From assembly GCF_014222285.1 (NCBI RefSeq), contig NZ_JACKZS010000008.1, positions 1 through 64,000 of the forward strand: a stretch of 64,000 nt of DNA, written 5' to 3'. The stretch is from Nostoc sp. UCD121. Its GTDB lineage: Bacteria > Cyanobacteriota > Cyanobacteriia > Cyanobacteriales > Nostocaceae. The position numbers and the translations under genes were made by a program. The notes below the pieces were generated by a model. That model was given only the letters and a program-made list of their open reading frames with translations. It was not told the DNA's origin and did no database searches. Of this stretch, positions 33,577 through 42,766 are shown piece after piece (position 1 is the first letter of the stretch; each line of letters begins with the position of its first letter).

Positions 33577-34278
33577 TTGAACTTTAACATAACACAAAAA
33601 GTTATGCATGATACATTAAGACTTGATGAAGTAGTAGAATTTGCTGAGAACCCAGAACCACGTTGTCCTTGCGTACTTTTACTAGACACCTCTGGCTCGA
33701 TGCAAGGAGATCCCATTGAGGCTCTAAATCAGGGTTTACTCAGTCTAAAGGATGAATTAGTCAAAAATTCCTTAGCCGCAAGACGTGTAGAAGTGGCGAT
33801 CGTCACTTTTGATAGTAATGTCAATGTAGTACAAGACTTTGTGACTGCCGATCAATTTAATCCGCCCATTTTAACGGCACAGGGCTTGACTACAATGGGT
33901 GCAGGCATTCATAAAGCTTTGGACATAATTCAAGAGCGGAAATCTCAGTATCGTACCAATGGGATTGCTTACTACCGTCCTTGGGTATTCATGATTACCG
34001 ATGGAGAACCCCAAGGTGAATTAGAGAATGTAGTGGAACAAGCATCTGTGCGCTTACAGGGAGACGAGGCGAACAAACGCGTAGCATTCTTTACAGTTGG
34101 TGTAGAAAATGCGAATATGACGCGTTTAAATCAAATAACTGTACGTACACCTTTGAAGCTTAAAGGACTAAATTTCATCGAGATGTTTGTCTGGCTATCA
34201 ACTAGTATGTCGGCTGTTTCTCATTCGCAGGTAGACGAACAGGTAGCACTACCGCCGATTGGTTGGGGGACTGTTTAA
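33577..34278 (+). CDS. VWA-domain protein, TerY-like
   Basis: 233 residues forming one von Willebrand A domain. The MIDAS metal site is complete: DTSGSM (Asp37, Ser39, Ser41), a Thr in LTTMGAGI and TDGEPQGE. TerY-type VWA proteins are linked to tellurite/stress response modules and work with a partner phosphatase and kinase. The start is TTG 33577, with AGGA ten bases before it; ATG 33604 is an alternative. The phosphatase gene follows directly and then the kinase, forming a TerY-P triad. Confidence 0.92.
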   Translation: MNFNITQKVMHDTLRLDEVVEFAENPEPRCPCVLLLDTSGSMQGDPIEALNQGLLSLKDELVKNSLAARRVEVAIVTFDSNVNVVQDFVTADQFNPPILTAQGLTTMGAGIHKALDIIQERKSQYRTNGIAYYRPWVFMITDGEPQGELENVVEQASVRLQGDEANKRVAFFTVGVENANMTRLNQITVRTPLKLKGLNFIEMFVWLSTSMSAVSHSQVDEQVALPPIGWGTV

Positions 34279-34328
34279 TTAAAAATCGCAGCTTGATGTT
34301 GACACAGCGAGCTGTTGAAAAAAAATCT

Positions 34329-35111
34329 ATGAAAATATCAAAACAGATTGCTCAATGGCGGATTGTGGCTGCGTCGGTATGTGGTACAAGTCACTTAAAA
34401 AACAAGCAGTTATGTCAGGATGCTCATCACTGGCAAATATTGTCTGATAATGTTTTAGTGGCAGCCGCAGCAGATGGCGCGGGTTCTGCTAGCCTTGGGA
34501 AAGTGGGAGCAATGATTGCTGTGGAGACAGCAATAGAAAGCATTTCTAGCAGAGGAATTACCCAAAAAGTTTTGAGTGATGATGAGTTTGTGCGATCGCT
34601 CTTAAATGATGCCATACTAGCCGCCAAAAAAGCTGTGGAAGCTGAAGCGGCTACTTGTGACAAACAACCTCAAGACTTAGCAACTACCTTAATTATGATG
34701 GTTGCCACACCAGAAGTTGTAGCTGTAGTGCAAATAGGTGATGGTTTGGCAGTGGCAAAAGATAGCACGGGCAATCTTCTCGCTCTAACTATACCTGATA
34801 GCGGCGAGTACATCAACGAAACCACTTTTTTAACTTCTCCTACGGCCTTAGATACAGCCCAGATGAGATTATGGCGCACCGACATAGTTAATGTTGGTAT
34901 CATCACCGACGGATTACAAATGCTGGCTTTGAATATGGTTGTTGGAGAACCTCACAAACCATTCTTTTTTCCACTGTTTGAATTTGTAGCTAATACCGAA
35001 GATAAGACAGAAGCGAAGGAGCAGTTAGTAAAGTTTTTACGCTCAGACCGAATTACACAACGCACTGATGATGATTTGACACTCATTATAGCTGCATTCA
35101 ACGACTCATGA
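34329..35111 (+). CDS. PP2C-family protein phosphatase
   Basis: About 260 residues. PP2C metal-binding motifs: AAADGAGSASLG near the start, VVQIGDGLAVAK in the middle, GIITDGLQML, and RTDDDLTLIIAAF at the C-terminus. It would remove phosphate from Ser/Thr residues, probably those set by the kinase encoded next. The start is uncertain: conserved sequence begins after ATG 34329, but in-frame starts at 34296 and TTG 34263 (overlapping the VWA gene) are possible. Confidence 0.9.
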   Translation: MKISKQIAQWRIVAASVCGTSHLKNKQLCQDAHHWQILSDNVLVAAAADGAGSASLGKVGAMIAVETAIESISSRGITQKVLSDDEFVRSLLNDAILAAKKAVEAEAATCDKQPQDLATTLIMMVATPEVVAVVQIGDGLAVAKDSTGNLLALTIPDSGEYINETTFLTSPTALDTAQMRLWRTDIVNVGIITDGLQMLALNMVVGEPHKPFFFPLFEFVANTEDKTEAKEQLVKFLRSDRITQRTDDDLTLIIAAFNDS

Positions 35112-35167
35112 GCAATCAATTTACAGGTTTCACATCTTAAATAACTTCCGTTAGCGGTAATTTCATT

Positions 35168-37336
35168 ATGCAGGTACTACGTTGTTCCCCTAGAAAAGAA
35201 ATCCTCAGCCTCAATGTTAGTTTGGGGCGTGGCGGTGAAGCTTGTGTTTATGCAGTGCCATCTGATAATGACTTGGTGGCGAAGATTTACCACAAGCCAA
35301 CTACAGCCCATGCTGACAAATTACAGGCGATGCTTGCCAACCCGCCAGAAAACCCGACAGCTAGTTTGGGTCATATCTCTATCGCTTGGCCAGAGGATTT
35401 ATTGCGGACACCAGATGGCAAAAATAGCATCTTGGGCTTTTTGATGCCACGGATTCAGGGGATGCGTCCAATCATCGATTTTTACAACCCCAGAACCCGT
35501 CGTCAACACTGTCCCCTATTCAACTATCAGTACCTGCTCCGCACGGCTCGTAACTTGGCGGCAGCTTTTGCTGCTTTGCACGCTAGTGGATATTGTATAG
35601 GTGATGTGAACGAGTCGAATATCCTCGTCAGCGACACCGCATTAGTGACTTTGATAGACACAGACTCTTTCCAAGTACTCGACCCCAACAGCAATGTTGT
35701 TTATCGCTGCCCAGTCGGGAAACCAGAGTTTACACCCCCAGAATTACAGAATAAAACTTTTGCCCAACACGATCGCGAAATTTCTCACGATTTATTTGGG
35801 TTAGCAGTGCTGGTATTCCAACTCTTAATGGAAGGCACTCACCCATTTTCGGGGATTTTTCAAGGCTCTATTGAGCCACCACCCTACGAAGCCCGCATTG
35901 CATCGGGGCATTTTACTTACAGCCAAAAGCGGTACGTACCCTACCTACCTACCCCCATTGCGCCCCCTTGGGAAATTCTTCATCCCAGCCTACAAGAACT
36001 ATTTGTCCGTTGTTTTGAAGAGGGTCACAACAACCCACAGTTGCGCCCCAGTGCCCAGACTTGGCTCTCAGCTATCGCTGAAGCCGAAGATTCCTTAATT
36101 ACCTGCACTACAAATCCCCAGCATCGCTACAATAACCACATGCGTAGCTGTCCGTGGTGTGAACGTACCGTGCGATTAGGTGGACGCGACCCCTTCCCAT
36201 CACATCGGGCTATAGAAGCGAGAGAACATCTCCAACCGCGAATCAAAGCGAAAAAGCGCTACACCCAGACACCGCATTTTCCCCAGCGCAGTATGTCACC
36301 GCACTTAGGTAATTATTGGCAGCCAGTAATGACCCCAAGCGGTTCATCTTATAAACGTTCCAAGAAGTCAAAATTGTACCCGGTTCTTTGTTGTTTACTG
36401 GGTTTCGGTTTATTGGGATATGCGGACGTAATGATTAAATTTACTCAGCCGTTGGTTTCCCAAAATGCTTACACTCAACAAACATTAAAGTCTCGCCAGA
36501 CAATTAACAAACTCAGCTTCGCTGACTACTATCAGCAGAGTCAAACTGCTTACAAAGACCGAGACTATGAAAAAGCAATTGCCAGCTTAACCGGAGCAAT
36601 TGAACAACAACCAACACATACCACAGCAATTGTAAATCGGGGCAATGCCCGCTATAATCTCAAAGACTACGAAGGAGCAGTTACAGATTATAGCCAAGCT
36701 CTCAAAATCAATCCCAATCAAACCAAAGCCCTTGTGAATCGGGGTAATGCCCGCTATATGCTCGCCGAATATAGCAACGATCCTGATACAGAGTATAATC
36801 TAGCGATCGCAGACTATAATCGAGCTATCGGTCTGGATAAGAACGAAATTGAAGCTTATATCAGACGGGGGATTGTCCGCACCCAGATGGCTAAATATAG
36901 CGGTGAATCTCAACAAGCTTACAAAAGAGCGATCGCAGATTTTACTCAAGTCATAAAACGTAATGTATCGAAAGCAGAAGCTTATTTTCAGCGAGGTGTT
37001 GTCTATTATCAAATTGCTCAATACAGCAGCAATTATCAACAAGAATACAATCAAGCGATCGCTGACTTTAACCAAGCATTAACTATCAGCCCTAAACTAG
37101 CAAAAGTATATCTCAAACGAGGTATGGTTCGTTATGAACTGGCACAATATGGTGGTAGTGAATCTAACAAAAATCAGGCGAAAGCTATCGAAGATGTAGA
37201 GGCATCTGCCAAAATGTTTCTTGAGCAAGATGATATGGATAATTATCAGCAAGCACTCAGTAACTTATGCGTAGTCGTAGAACGCAAATGCGACCCTTTA
37301 TTTCAAAGCTCAAGTAATTTAGAAAAAACTAACTAA
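35168..37336 (+). CDS. Kinase-TPR protein of the VWA/PP2C/kinase module
   Basis: 722 residues. N-terminal kinase of the TerY-associated type: glycine-rich LGRGGEACVY, Lys in LVAKIY, catalytic loop GDVNESNILV and metal-binding IDTDSF in place of DFG. A Cys pair region (CTTNPQHRYNN, CPWC) at about 315-335 may bind zinc. One membrane segment lies near 400-420 (PVLCCLLGFGLLGYA), followed by five TPR-like repeats (YEKAIASLTGAIEQQPTHTT and on). The membrane anchor places the TPR part on the opposite side. It pairs with the upstream phosphatase and VWA protein. Confidence 0.9.
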   Translation: MQVLRCSPRKEILSLNVSLGRGGEACVYAVPSDNDLVAKIYHKPTTAHADKLQAMLANPPENPTASLGHISIAWPEDLLRTPDGKNSILGFLMPRIQGMRPIIDFYNPRTRRQHCPLFNYQYLLRTARNLAAAFAALHASGYCIGDVNESNILVSDTALVTLIDTDSFQVLDPNSNVVYRCPVGKPEFTPPELQNKTFAQHDREISHDLFGLAVLVFQLLMEGTHPFSGIFQGSIEPPPYEARIASGHFTYSQKRYVPYLPTPIAPPWEILHPSLQELFVRCFEEGHNNPQLRPSAQTWLSAIAEAEDSLITCTTNPQHRYNNHMRSCPWCERTVRLGGRDPFPSHRAIEAREHLQPRIKAKKRYTQTPHFPQRSMSPHLGNYWQPVMTPSGSSYKRSKKSKLYPVLCCLLGFGLLGYADVMIKFTQPLVSQNAYTQQTLKSRQTINKLSFADYYQQSQTAYKDRDYEKAIASLTGAIEQQPTHTTAIVNRGNARYNLKDYEGAVTDYSQALKINPNQTKALVNRGNARYMLAEYSNDPDTEYNLAIADYNRAIGLDKNEIEAYIRRGIVRTQMAKYSGESQQAYKRAIADFTQVIKRNVSKAEAYFQRGVVYYQIAQYSSNYQQEYNQAIADFNQALTISPKLAKVYLKRGMVRYELAQYGGSESNKNQAKAIEDVEASAKMFLEQDDMDNYQQALSNLCVVVERKCDPLFQSSSNLEKTN

Positions 37337-37393
37337 AAACAAGTAAGTTTTTTTACTTCCATATTATAGGTTTTGATTGGAGAAATCAAGCCT

Positions 37394-37423
37394 AACTAGG
37401 GTTAGCATCAGCTAGCCCTAGTT
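37394..37423 (+). terminator. Terminator after the kinase-TPR gene
   Basis: Stem-loop AACTAGGGTTAGC / GCTAGCCCTAGTT with one G-T pair and a four-base loop, followed by ATTTATTTGG, 57 bp after the stop codon. It separates the TerY-type module from the polysaccharide island. The following 240 bp to the rfbF start hold no gene and should contain the island's first promoter. Confidence 0.7.
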
Positions 37424-37662
37424 ATTTATTTGGTAACATTTTTATTTAATTAAGTAATTTATTCTCATGTTTATAGATATTCATAGAGCTTTTATATAGA
37501 AAAGATGTTAATTTATCTTTCCTTTATAATTTCGGGGAAAATTACAGTTAGATTGTTGACGGAGAAAAACAAATCAGAAATCGATTTTTCTCTATCTAAG
37601 TGCATCCTCTTCATATCGAAAAGTCAAATAATAATATCTCTACAAATCTCCGAGGTAATTGC

Positions 37663-38436
37663 ATGAAAGCGGTGATTTTGGCTGGAGGGCTTGGTACACG
37701 CCTCAGTGAAGAAACTAGTATCAGACCCAAGCCGATGGTTGAGATTGGTGGTAAGCCAATTCTCTGGCACATAATGAAGACTTACTCCGCCCACGGCATT
37801 AACGACTTCATAATTTGTTGCGGTTACAAAGGTTACATAATTAAGGAGTATTTTGCTAACTACTTCTTACACATGTCAGATGTTACCTTTGATATGCGAT
37901 TTAACCAGATGAACGTGCATTCTGGTTATGCAGAACCCTGGCGTGTTACCTTAGTCAATACGGGTGATAATACCATGACAGGCGGACGCTTAAAGCGAAT
38001 CAGGGAACATCTTGGGAATGATACCTTTTGCTTTACTTATGGTGATGGTGTAAGTAATATTAATATCACCGAGCTAGTTAAGTTTCACAAAGAACAAAAT
38101 ACATTAGGAACCCTCACAGCGGTTCAACCAGCCGGACGTTTTGGAGCCATTTCCTTGGGATATGAGCAAACTAAAATTACCAGCTTTCGGGAAAAACCTG
38201 AAGGTGATGGTGCTTGGATTAATGGCGGTTATTTTGTGTTAGAACCAGAAGTAATCAATTTGATTGCTGATGACTCTACAGTATGGGAGCAAGAGCCATT
38301 AGAAAAACTAGCTGATATGGAACAACTATCTGCTTTCAAACACGATGGTTTTTGGCAACCTATGGATACTTTACGCGATAAAAACTATCTAGAGGGGCTA
38401 TGGAAAAACAATCAGGCTCCTTGGAAGGCATGGTAG
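37663..38436 (+). CDS. rfbF: Glucose-1-phosphate cytidylyltransferase
   Basis: 257 residues. Makes CDP-glucose from CTP and glucose-1-phosphate, the entry to CDP-deoxy sugars. Nucleotidyltransferase signature LAGGLGTRLSEET with KPMVEIGGKPILWH; CDP-specific family motifs FNQMNVHSG, CFTYGDGVSN and INGGYFVLEPEV; C-terminal HDGFWQPMDTLRDK. The start is ATG 37663 behind CGAGG; an upstream in-frame ATG at 37600 has none. It opens the polysaccharide island. No CDP-glucose 4,6-dehydratase of the usual type is seen in the window. Confidence 0.95.
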   Translation: MKAVILAGGLGTRLSEETSIRPKPMVEIGGKPILWHIMKTYSAHGINDFIICCGYKGYIIKEYFANYFLHMSDVTFDMRFNQMNVHSGYAEPWRVTLVNTGDNTMTGGRLKRIREHLGNDTFCFTYGDGVSNINITELVKFHKEQNTLGTLTAVQPAGRFGAISLGYEQTKITSFREKPEGDGAWINGGYFVLEPEVINLIADDSTVWEQEPLEKLADMEQLSAFKHDGFWQPMDTLRDKNYLEGLWKNNQAPWKAW

Positions 38437-38532
38437 AAAGAAAGTCAGAAGTCAGGAGTCAGAATTCAGAAGTTAAATGACTAATGACTAATGACAAATA
38501 AATTTACTGTCATTTTAAGTGCGATAATACTA

Positions 38533-39747
38533 ATGTATGATTTTGCGATTATAGGTGGGGGAATAGTTGGACTCTCTACAGCATTGGCTTTAGGAAAACG
38601 CTATCCCAATGCGCGTATTTTAGTACTAGAAAAAGAGAGTCAATGGGCATTTCACCAAACCGGCAATAATAGCGGGGTAATTCATTCTGGTATTTACTAC
38701 AAGCCAGGCAGTTTCAAAGCTAAATTTTGTCGTGATGGTTCTCGCTCTATGGTAGAGTTTTGCCAAGAGCATGGAATAGAACATGAAGTTTGTGGTAAAG
38801 TCATTGTTGCAACAGAAGAACAAGAACTACCACGTCTAGAAAATCTCTACCAACGCGGTTTAGACAATGGTATAGAAGTTAAGAGAATCAGCCCCGAAGA
38901 AGTCAGGGAAATTGAACCTCACGTGAAATGCGTAGGTGGACTTCGGGTATTCTCAACTGGGATTGTTAATTACAAGCAAGTTTGTTTGAAATATGCCCAG
39001 CTAATTCAACAACAGGGTGGAGATTTGCATCTCAATACAAAAGTTCTGAAAATCTCCCCAAGTGGTAAAAATCAGGTACTAGAAACAAACAAAGGTAACT
39101 TTGCAACCCGCTTTGTAATTAATTGTACGGGATTGCATAGCGATCGCACCGCCAAATTAGGTAAAGTTGAACCCCAAGCTAAAATCGTCCCATTTCGGGG
39201 AGAATACTACGAACTCACCCCAGAAAAACGCTATCTCGTCAAGACACTAATTTATCCAGTTCCCAATCCCGATTTTCCCTTCCTGGGTGTCCACTTTACC
39301 CGGATGATTGATGGTAGCGTTCACGCAGGGCCAAACGCGGTTTTATCACTCAAACGCGAAGGTTACAAAAAAACCGACTTTGACTTACGAGATTTTCTTG
39401 AAGTCGTCACCTATCCCGGTTTCTGGAAATTGGCAGCCAAACACGCTGATGAAGGCATCCAAGAAATCATTCGTTCCTTTAGTAAAGCAGCCTTCACCAG
39501 AAGTTTGCAAAAATTAATTCCCGAAGTCCAAGCAGAAGACTTAGTTCCCACCCACGCAGGAGTTCGCGCTCAAGCCTTAATGAACGACGGCAAACTTGTA
39601 GACGACTTTTTGATTGTTTCCGGTCAAAACTCCATCCATGTTTGCAATGCTCCTTCTCCAGCTGCCACATCTTCTCTAGAAATCGGCAAAGCGCTTGTAG
39701 CAGAAATTCCCCAACCCTCGCATCTAAATAATGTAGTAACTGCATAG
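38533..39747 (+). CDS. lhgO: L-2-hydroxyglutarate oxidase-like FAD protein
   Basis: 404 residues of the LhgO/L2HGDH family. FAD-binding IIGGGIVGLSTALAL at the start, the family motif TGNNSGVIHSGIYY, HAGPNAVLSLKREGY, and the C-terminal GVRAQALM.DG and NAPSPAATSSLEIG. Oxidises L-2-hydroxyglutarate to 2-oxoglutarate in characterised members. Start ATG 38533 is chosen; 14 codons upstream are repeat-derived. Its presence among sugar genes is odd; it may act on a sugar acid or support the nearby 2-oxoglutarate-dependent dioxygenase. Confidence 0.85.
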   Translation: MYDFAIIGGGIVGLSTALALGKRYPNARILVLEKESQWAFHQTGNNSGVIHSGIYYKPGSFKAKFCRDGSRSMVEFCQEHGIEHEVCGKVIVATEEQELPRLENLYQRGLDNGIEVKRISPEEVREIEPHVKCVGGLRVFSTGIVNYKQVCLKYAQLIQQQGGDLHLNTKVLKISPSGKNQVLETNKGNFATRFVINCTGLHSDRTAKLGKVEPQAKIVPFRGEYYELTPEKRYLVKTLIYPVPNPDFPFLGVHFTRMIDGSVHAGPNAVLSLKREGYKKTDFDLRDFLEVVTYPGFWKLAAKHADEGIQEIIRSFSKAAFTRSLQKLIPEVQAEDLVPTHAGVRAQALMNDGKLVDDFLIVSGQNSIHVCNAPSPAATSSLEIGKALVAEIPQPSHLNNVVTA

Positions 39748-39949
39748 ATATCATAGTTACTTCCGGTGCTGCTCAATTAAGGGATGAATCTTTTAGGGTG
39801 AGCATCTTGCTTGCTGGGAAATACAAAGGATGAGTAATATACCCATCCCACAAGAAAAAGTTTAGTGCATCAGTTAAGAACCGCTATAGAGTGCTGTTAC
39901 CCAATAGGTAAATCGGCAAACTATGTAATGACTGTTAGCCGAGTTCTAT

Positions 39950-40036
39950 GACCTAACCCCCAACCCCTTCCCTACAAGGGAATGGGAGCAAGATTCAAAG
40001 CCTCTCTCCTCTTAGGAGAGAGGTTTGGATAGAGGT
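39950..40036. repeat. GACCTAAC-bounded hairpin repeat
   Basis: Non-coding element between GACCTAACCCCC and GATAGAGGTC ends, with a 10-bp stem CCTCTCTCCT / AGGAGAGAGG at 40001-40023 and a small TTCCCT/AGGGAA hairpin. I know this as a widely dispersed cyanobacterial intergenic repeat. It is the main feature of the 415-bp spacer 39748-40162. Confidence 0.65.
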
Positions 40037-40162
40037 CAAATTATTGCATACAAACGAAAAATATAGCGGTTCCCTCTTGGATGCAACACCCTTTAGGACG
40101 CACATCTGTGCATCCCTACTAAACGAAAAATTTAACTCATCAATACAAAGGCGTTAACCACA

Positions 40163-41191
40163 ATGAAAATATTAGTAACTGGAACAGAAGGCTATCTAGG
40201 TTCATTATTACCACCTCTGTTAATCGAACGTGGACATGAAGTTATCGGTCTAGATACCGGCTTCTATAAAGTTGGTTGGCTATACAACGCTAATGGGGTA
40301 ACACCCAAAACCCTTAACAAAGATATCCGCAACATCACCCCCGATGATTTGGAAGGCGTTGAAGCAATAGTTCACATGGCAGAACTCTCCAACGACCCAG
40401 CCGGACAATTAGCGCCAAATATTACCTACGAAATTAATCATATAGGTTCAGTTCGTCTCGCTAGCCTAGCTAAAGCTATGGGTGTGCGCCGCTTTGTATA
40501 TATGTCTTCGTGCAGCGTCTACGGTGTTGCTACCGCAGGTGATGTCACAGAAGAATCCCCAATTAATCCCCAAACAGCCTACGCAGAATGCAAAACTCTC
40601 GTAGAAAGAGATGTCACACCACTCGCTGACGATGACTTCTCTCCCACCTTTATGCGGAATGCCACAGCCTTTGGTGCTTCTCCCAGAATGCGCTTTGATA
40701 TTGTTTTAAACAACTTAGCTGGGTTGGCATGGACTAGCAAACAAATCAAAATGACCAGTGATGGTACACCTTGGCGACCATTAGTCCACGCACTGGATAT
40801 TTGCAAAGCAATAGTCTGTGCTTTAGAAGCACCACGGGATATTGTACATAACCAAATTTTCAACGTCGGAGACACAGCAAACAACTATCGTGTCAAAGAA
40901 ATCGCGGAAATTATTGCTGATATTTTCCCAGATTGTAAATTGTCCTTTGGTGACAATGGCTCAGATAACCGCAGCTATCGGGTGTCCTTCGAGAAAATCA
41001 ACACAATTCTCCCCGGATTTAAATGTGATTGGAATGCCCGACTTGGTGCCCAGCAGCTATTTGATTTATTTAGCCAAATAGATATGGCTGAAGACACTTT
41101 CTTATTTAGAGGATTTACTCGCTTAAAACAGCTAGAGTATCTAATCCGTACCGAGCAAATTGACAAAGATTTCTTCTGGAATAAAAAGTAG
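40163..41191 (+). CDS. NAD-dependent epimerase/dehydratase
   Basis: 342 residues of the extended SDR family acting on nucleotide sugars. Gly-rich NAD site TGTEGYLGS, catalytic Ser region YMSSCSVYG and the Tyr-Lys pair in YAECK. FNVGDTANNYRVKEIAEII is a conserved C-terminal feature. The substrate cannot be named; CDP- or dTDP-4-keto-sugar reduction or epimerisation fits its place between rfbF and a C-methyltransferase. It lacks the N-terminal pattern of CDP-glucose 4,6-dehydratases. Confidence 0.9.
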   Translation: MKILVTGTEGYLGSLLPPLLIERGHEVIGLDTGFYKVGWLYNANGVTPKTLNKDIRNITPDDLEGVEAIVHMAELSNDPAGQLAPNITYEINHIGSVRLASLAKAMGVRRFVYMSSCSVYGVATAGDVTEESPINPQTAYAECKTLVERDVTPLADDDFSPTFMRNATAFGASPRMRFDIVLNNLAGLAWTSKQIKMTSDGTPWRPLVHALDICKAIVCALEAPRDIVHNQIFNVGDTANNYRVKEIAEIIADIFPDCKLSFGDNGSDNRSYRVSFEKINTILPGFKCDWNARLGAQQLFDLFSQIDMAEDTFLFRGFTRLKQLEYLIRTEQIDKDFFWNKK

Positions 41192-41301
41192 ATAGATTTG
41201 CCTATCAGGAAAGAAGAAATAATCTAAGTTTCCGAATCAACAATATTTGGTTCGGACTTATTTCATCCATCAAATTATTTGTAATCAGTGAGTTGAAAAA
41301 T

Positions 41302-42570
41302 ATGGCGAACGCAAAATGTCGTTTCAGTGGTCAACCTCTGCACCAAACCTTTATTGATTTAGGAATGTCACCTTTAGCCAATGCTTATCTGACAGTAGAA
41401 CAGCTAAATCATGCCGAAAAATTTTATCCACTCCATGCTTATGTCTCTGAAGACACCCTTTTAGTTCAATTAGAACAATTTGAAACTCCCGATCATATTT
41501 TTAGCGATTATGCTTACTTTTCTTCTTACTCAGTAAGTTGGCTAAAACACGTCAAAGCTTACACCGATATGATGATAGAAAAATTTGGCTTTAATCATCA
41601 TAATCAAGTTATTGAGATTGCCAGCAACGATGGCTACCTACTGCAATATTTTGTAGAAAAGGGAATCCCAGTTTTAGGAATAGAACCAGCTGCAAATATA
41701 GCTAAGATAGCTCAAGATAGAGGTATTCCTAGTATCAACAAGTTTTTTGGGGTTGAGACTGCCAAAGAACTTGTGATACAAGGAAAACTAGCCGATCTTT
41801 TGATAGGCAATAATGTTTTAGCTCATGTGCCAGATTTAAATGATTTCATAGCTGGAATGAAACTCATCCTCAAACCGAATGGTATTTTGACGATGGAGTT
41901 TCCTCACATTTTGCAATTGATTCAACAAAATCAATTTGATACTATTTATCACGAGCATTTTTCTTACTTCTCATTTCTGACTATTGAAAAGATTTTTGCA
42001 GCACACAATTTGCAACTTTTTGATGTGGAAGAATTATCAACTCATGGCGGCTCACTAAGAATTTATGCCAAACATGACGATGCTGATAGTCCTGATATTA
42101 GTGACCGAGTTAGCCATCTAAAAGCAAAAGAAATTGCTGCTGGACTGCATCAGATAGAGACTTATATTACATTTGGCGAAAAAGTCAAACAAACAAAGCA
42201 TAAGCTATTAAATTTCCTTTTGAGTGCAAAAGCAGAAGGGAAATCAATTGTTGGTTATGGCGCACCAGCCAAAGGCAATACATTGCTTAATTACTGTGGG
42301 ATTGGAAAAGATTTTATAGATTACACAGTTGATTGCAACCCTTACAAACAAGACTTATTTTTGCCTGGGACTCATATTCCTATCTTTGAACCAGACAAAA
42401 TCCGCGAAACTAAACCAAATTATGTCCTAATTTTACCTTGGAATCTCAAGGAGGAAATTATGGAGCAAATGGCATTTATTAACGAGTGGGGTGGACAGTT
42501 TGTTGTACCAATTCCTGAAGTAAAAATTTATCCGTGTCCTATTCCGGATAGGCTTTTAATAGCGTCGTAA
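41302..42570 (+). CDS. Sugar C-methyltransferase (SAM-dependent)
   Basis: 422 residues with the three-domain layout of NovU/TylCIII-type C-methyltransferases. The N-terminal zinc-binding domain keeps CRFSGQPL and DLGMSPLANAY; the SAM domain reads VIEIASNDGYLLQYF, GIEPAANIA and NNVLAHVPDL; the C-terminal domain has VGYGAPAKGNTLLNY and PGTHIPIFEPD. Such enzymes add a methyl branch to C-3 of 4-keto-deoxy sugars, so the polymer may contain a branched sugar. ATG 41302 is preferred over TTG 41293. Confidence 0.92.
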   Translation: MANAKCRFSGQPLHQTFIDLGMSPLANAYLTVEQLNHAEKFYPLHAYVSEDTLLVQLEQFETPDHIFSDYAYFSSYSVSWLKHVKAYTDMMIEKFGFNHHNQVIEIASNDGYLLQYFVEKGIPVLGIEPAANIAKIAQDRGIPSINKFFGVETAKELVIQGKLADLLIGNNVLAHVPDLNDFIAGMKLILKPNGILTMEFPHILQLIQQNQFDTIYHEHFSYFSFLTIEKIFAAHNLQLFDVEELSTHGGSLRIYAKHDDADSPDISDRVSHLKAKEIAAGLHQIETYITFGEKVKQTKHKLLNFLLSAKAEGKSIVGYGAPAKGNTLLNYCGIGKDFIDYTVDCNPYKQDLFLPGTHIPIFEPDKIRETKPNYVLILPWNLKEEIMEQMAFINEWGGQFVVPIPEVKIYPCPIPDRLLIAS

Positions 42571-42710
42571 TTACTAAATATAACCCAAAAAGCGCCTTTT
42601 CTTACTATTTTATTGTTTTCATTATGAGCATAGAGAATAGGTAAAAAGTAATTAAAAGGCGTAGTTTCATAAAGCTTTTGTTGTTAAATATCAAAAAATC
42701 AAATTAAAAG

Positions 42711-42732
42711 CAGCTTGTTAACAAACAAGCTG
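42711..42732. terminator. Hairpin between methyltransferase and GT2 genes
   Basis: Perfect 9-bp stem CAGCTTGTT / AACAAGCTG with a four-base loop, followed by TTGTTAG. Possible terminator or attenuator within the island. Confidence 0.5.
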
Positions 42733-42766
42733 TTGTTAGTAGCCTCTTTATAGATTTAAGCTTAAT

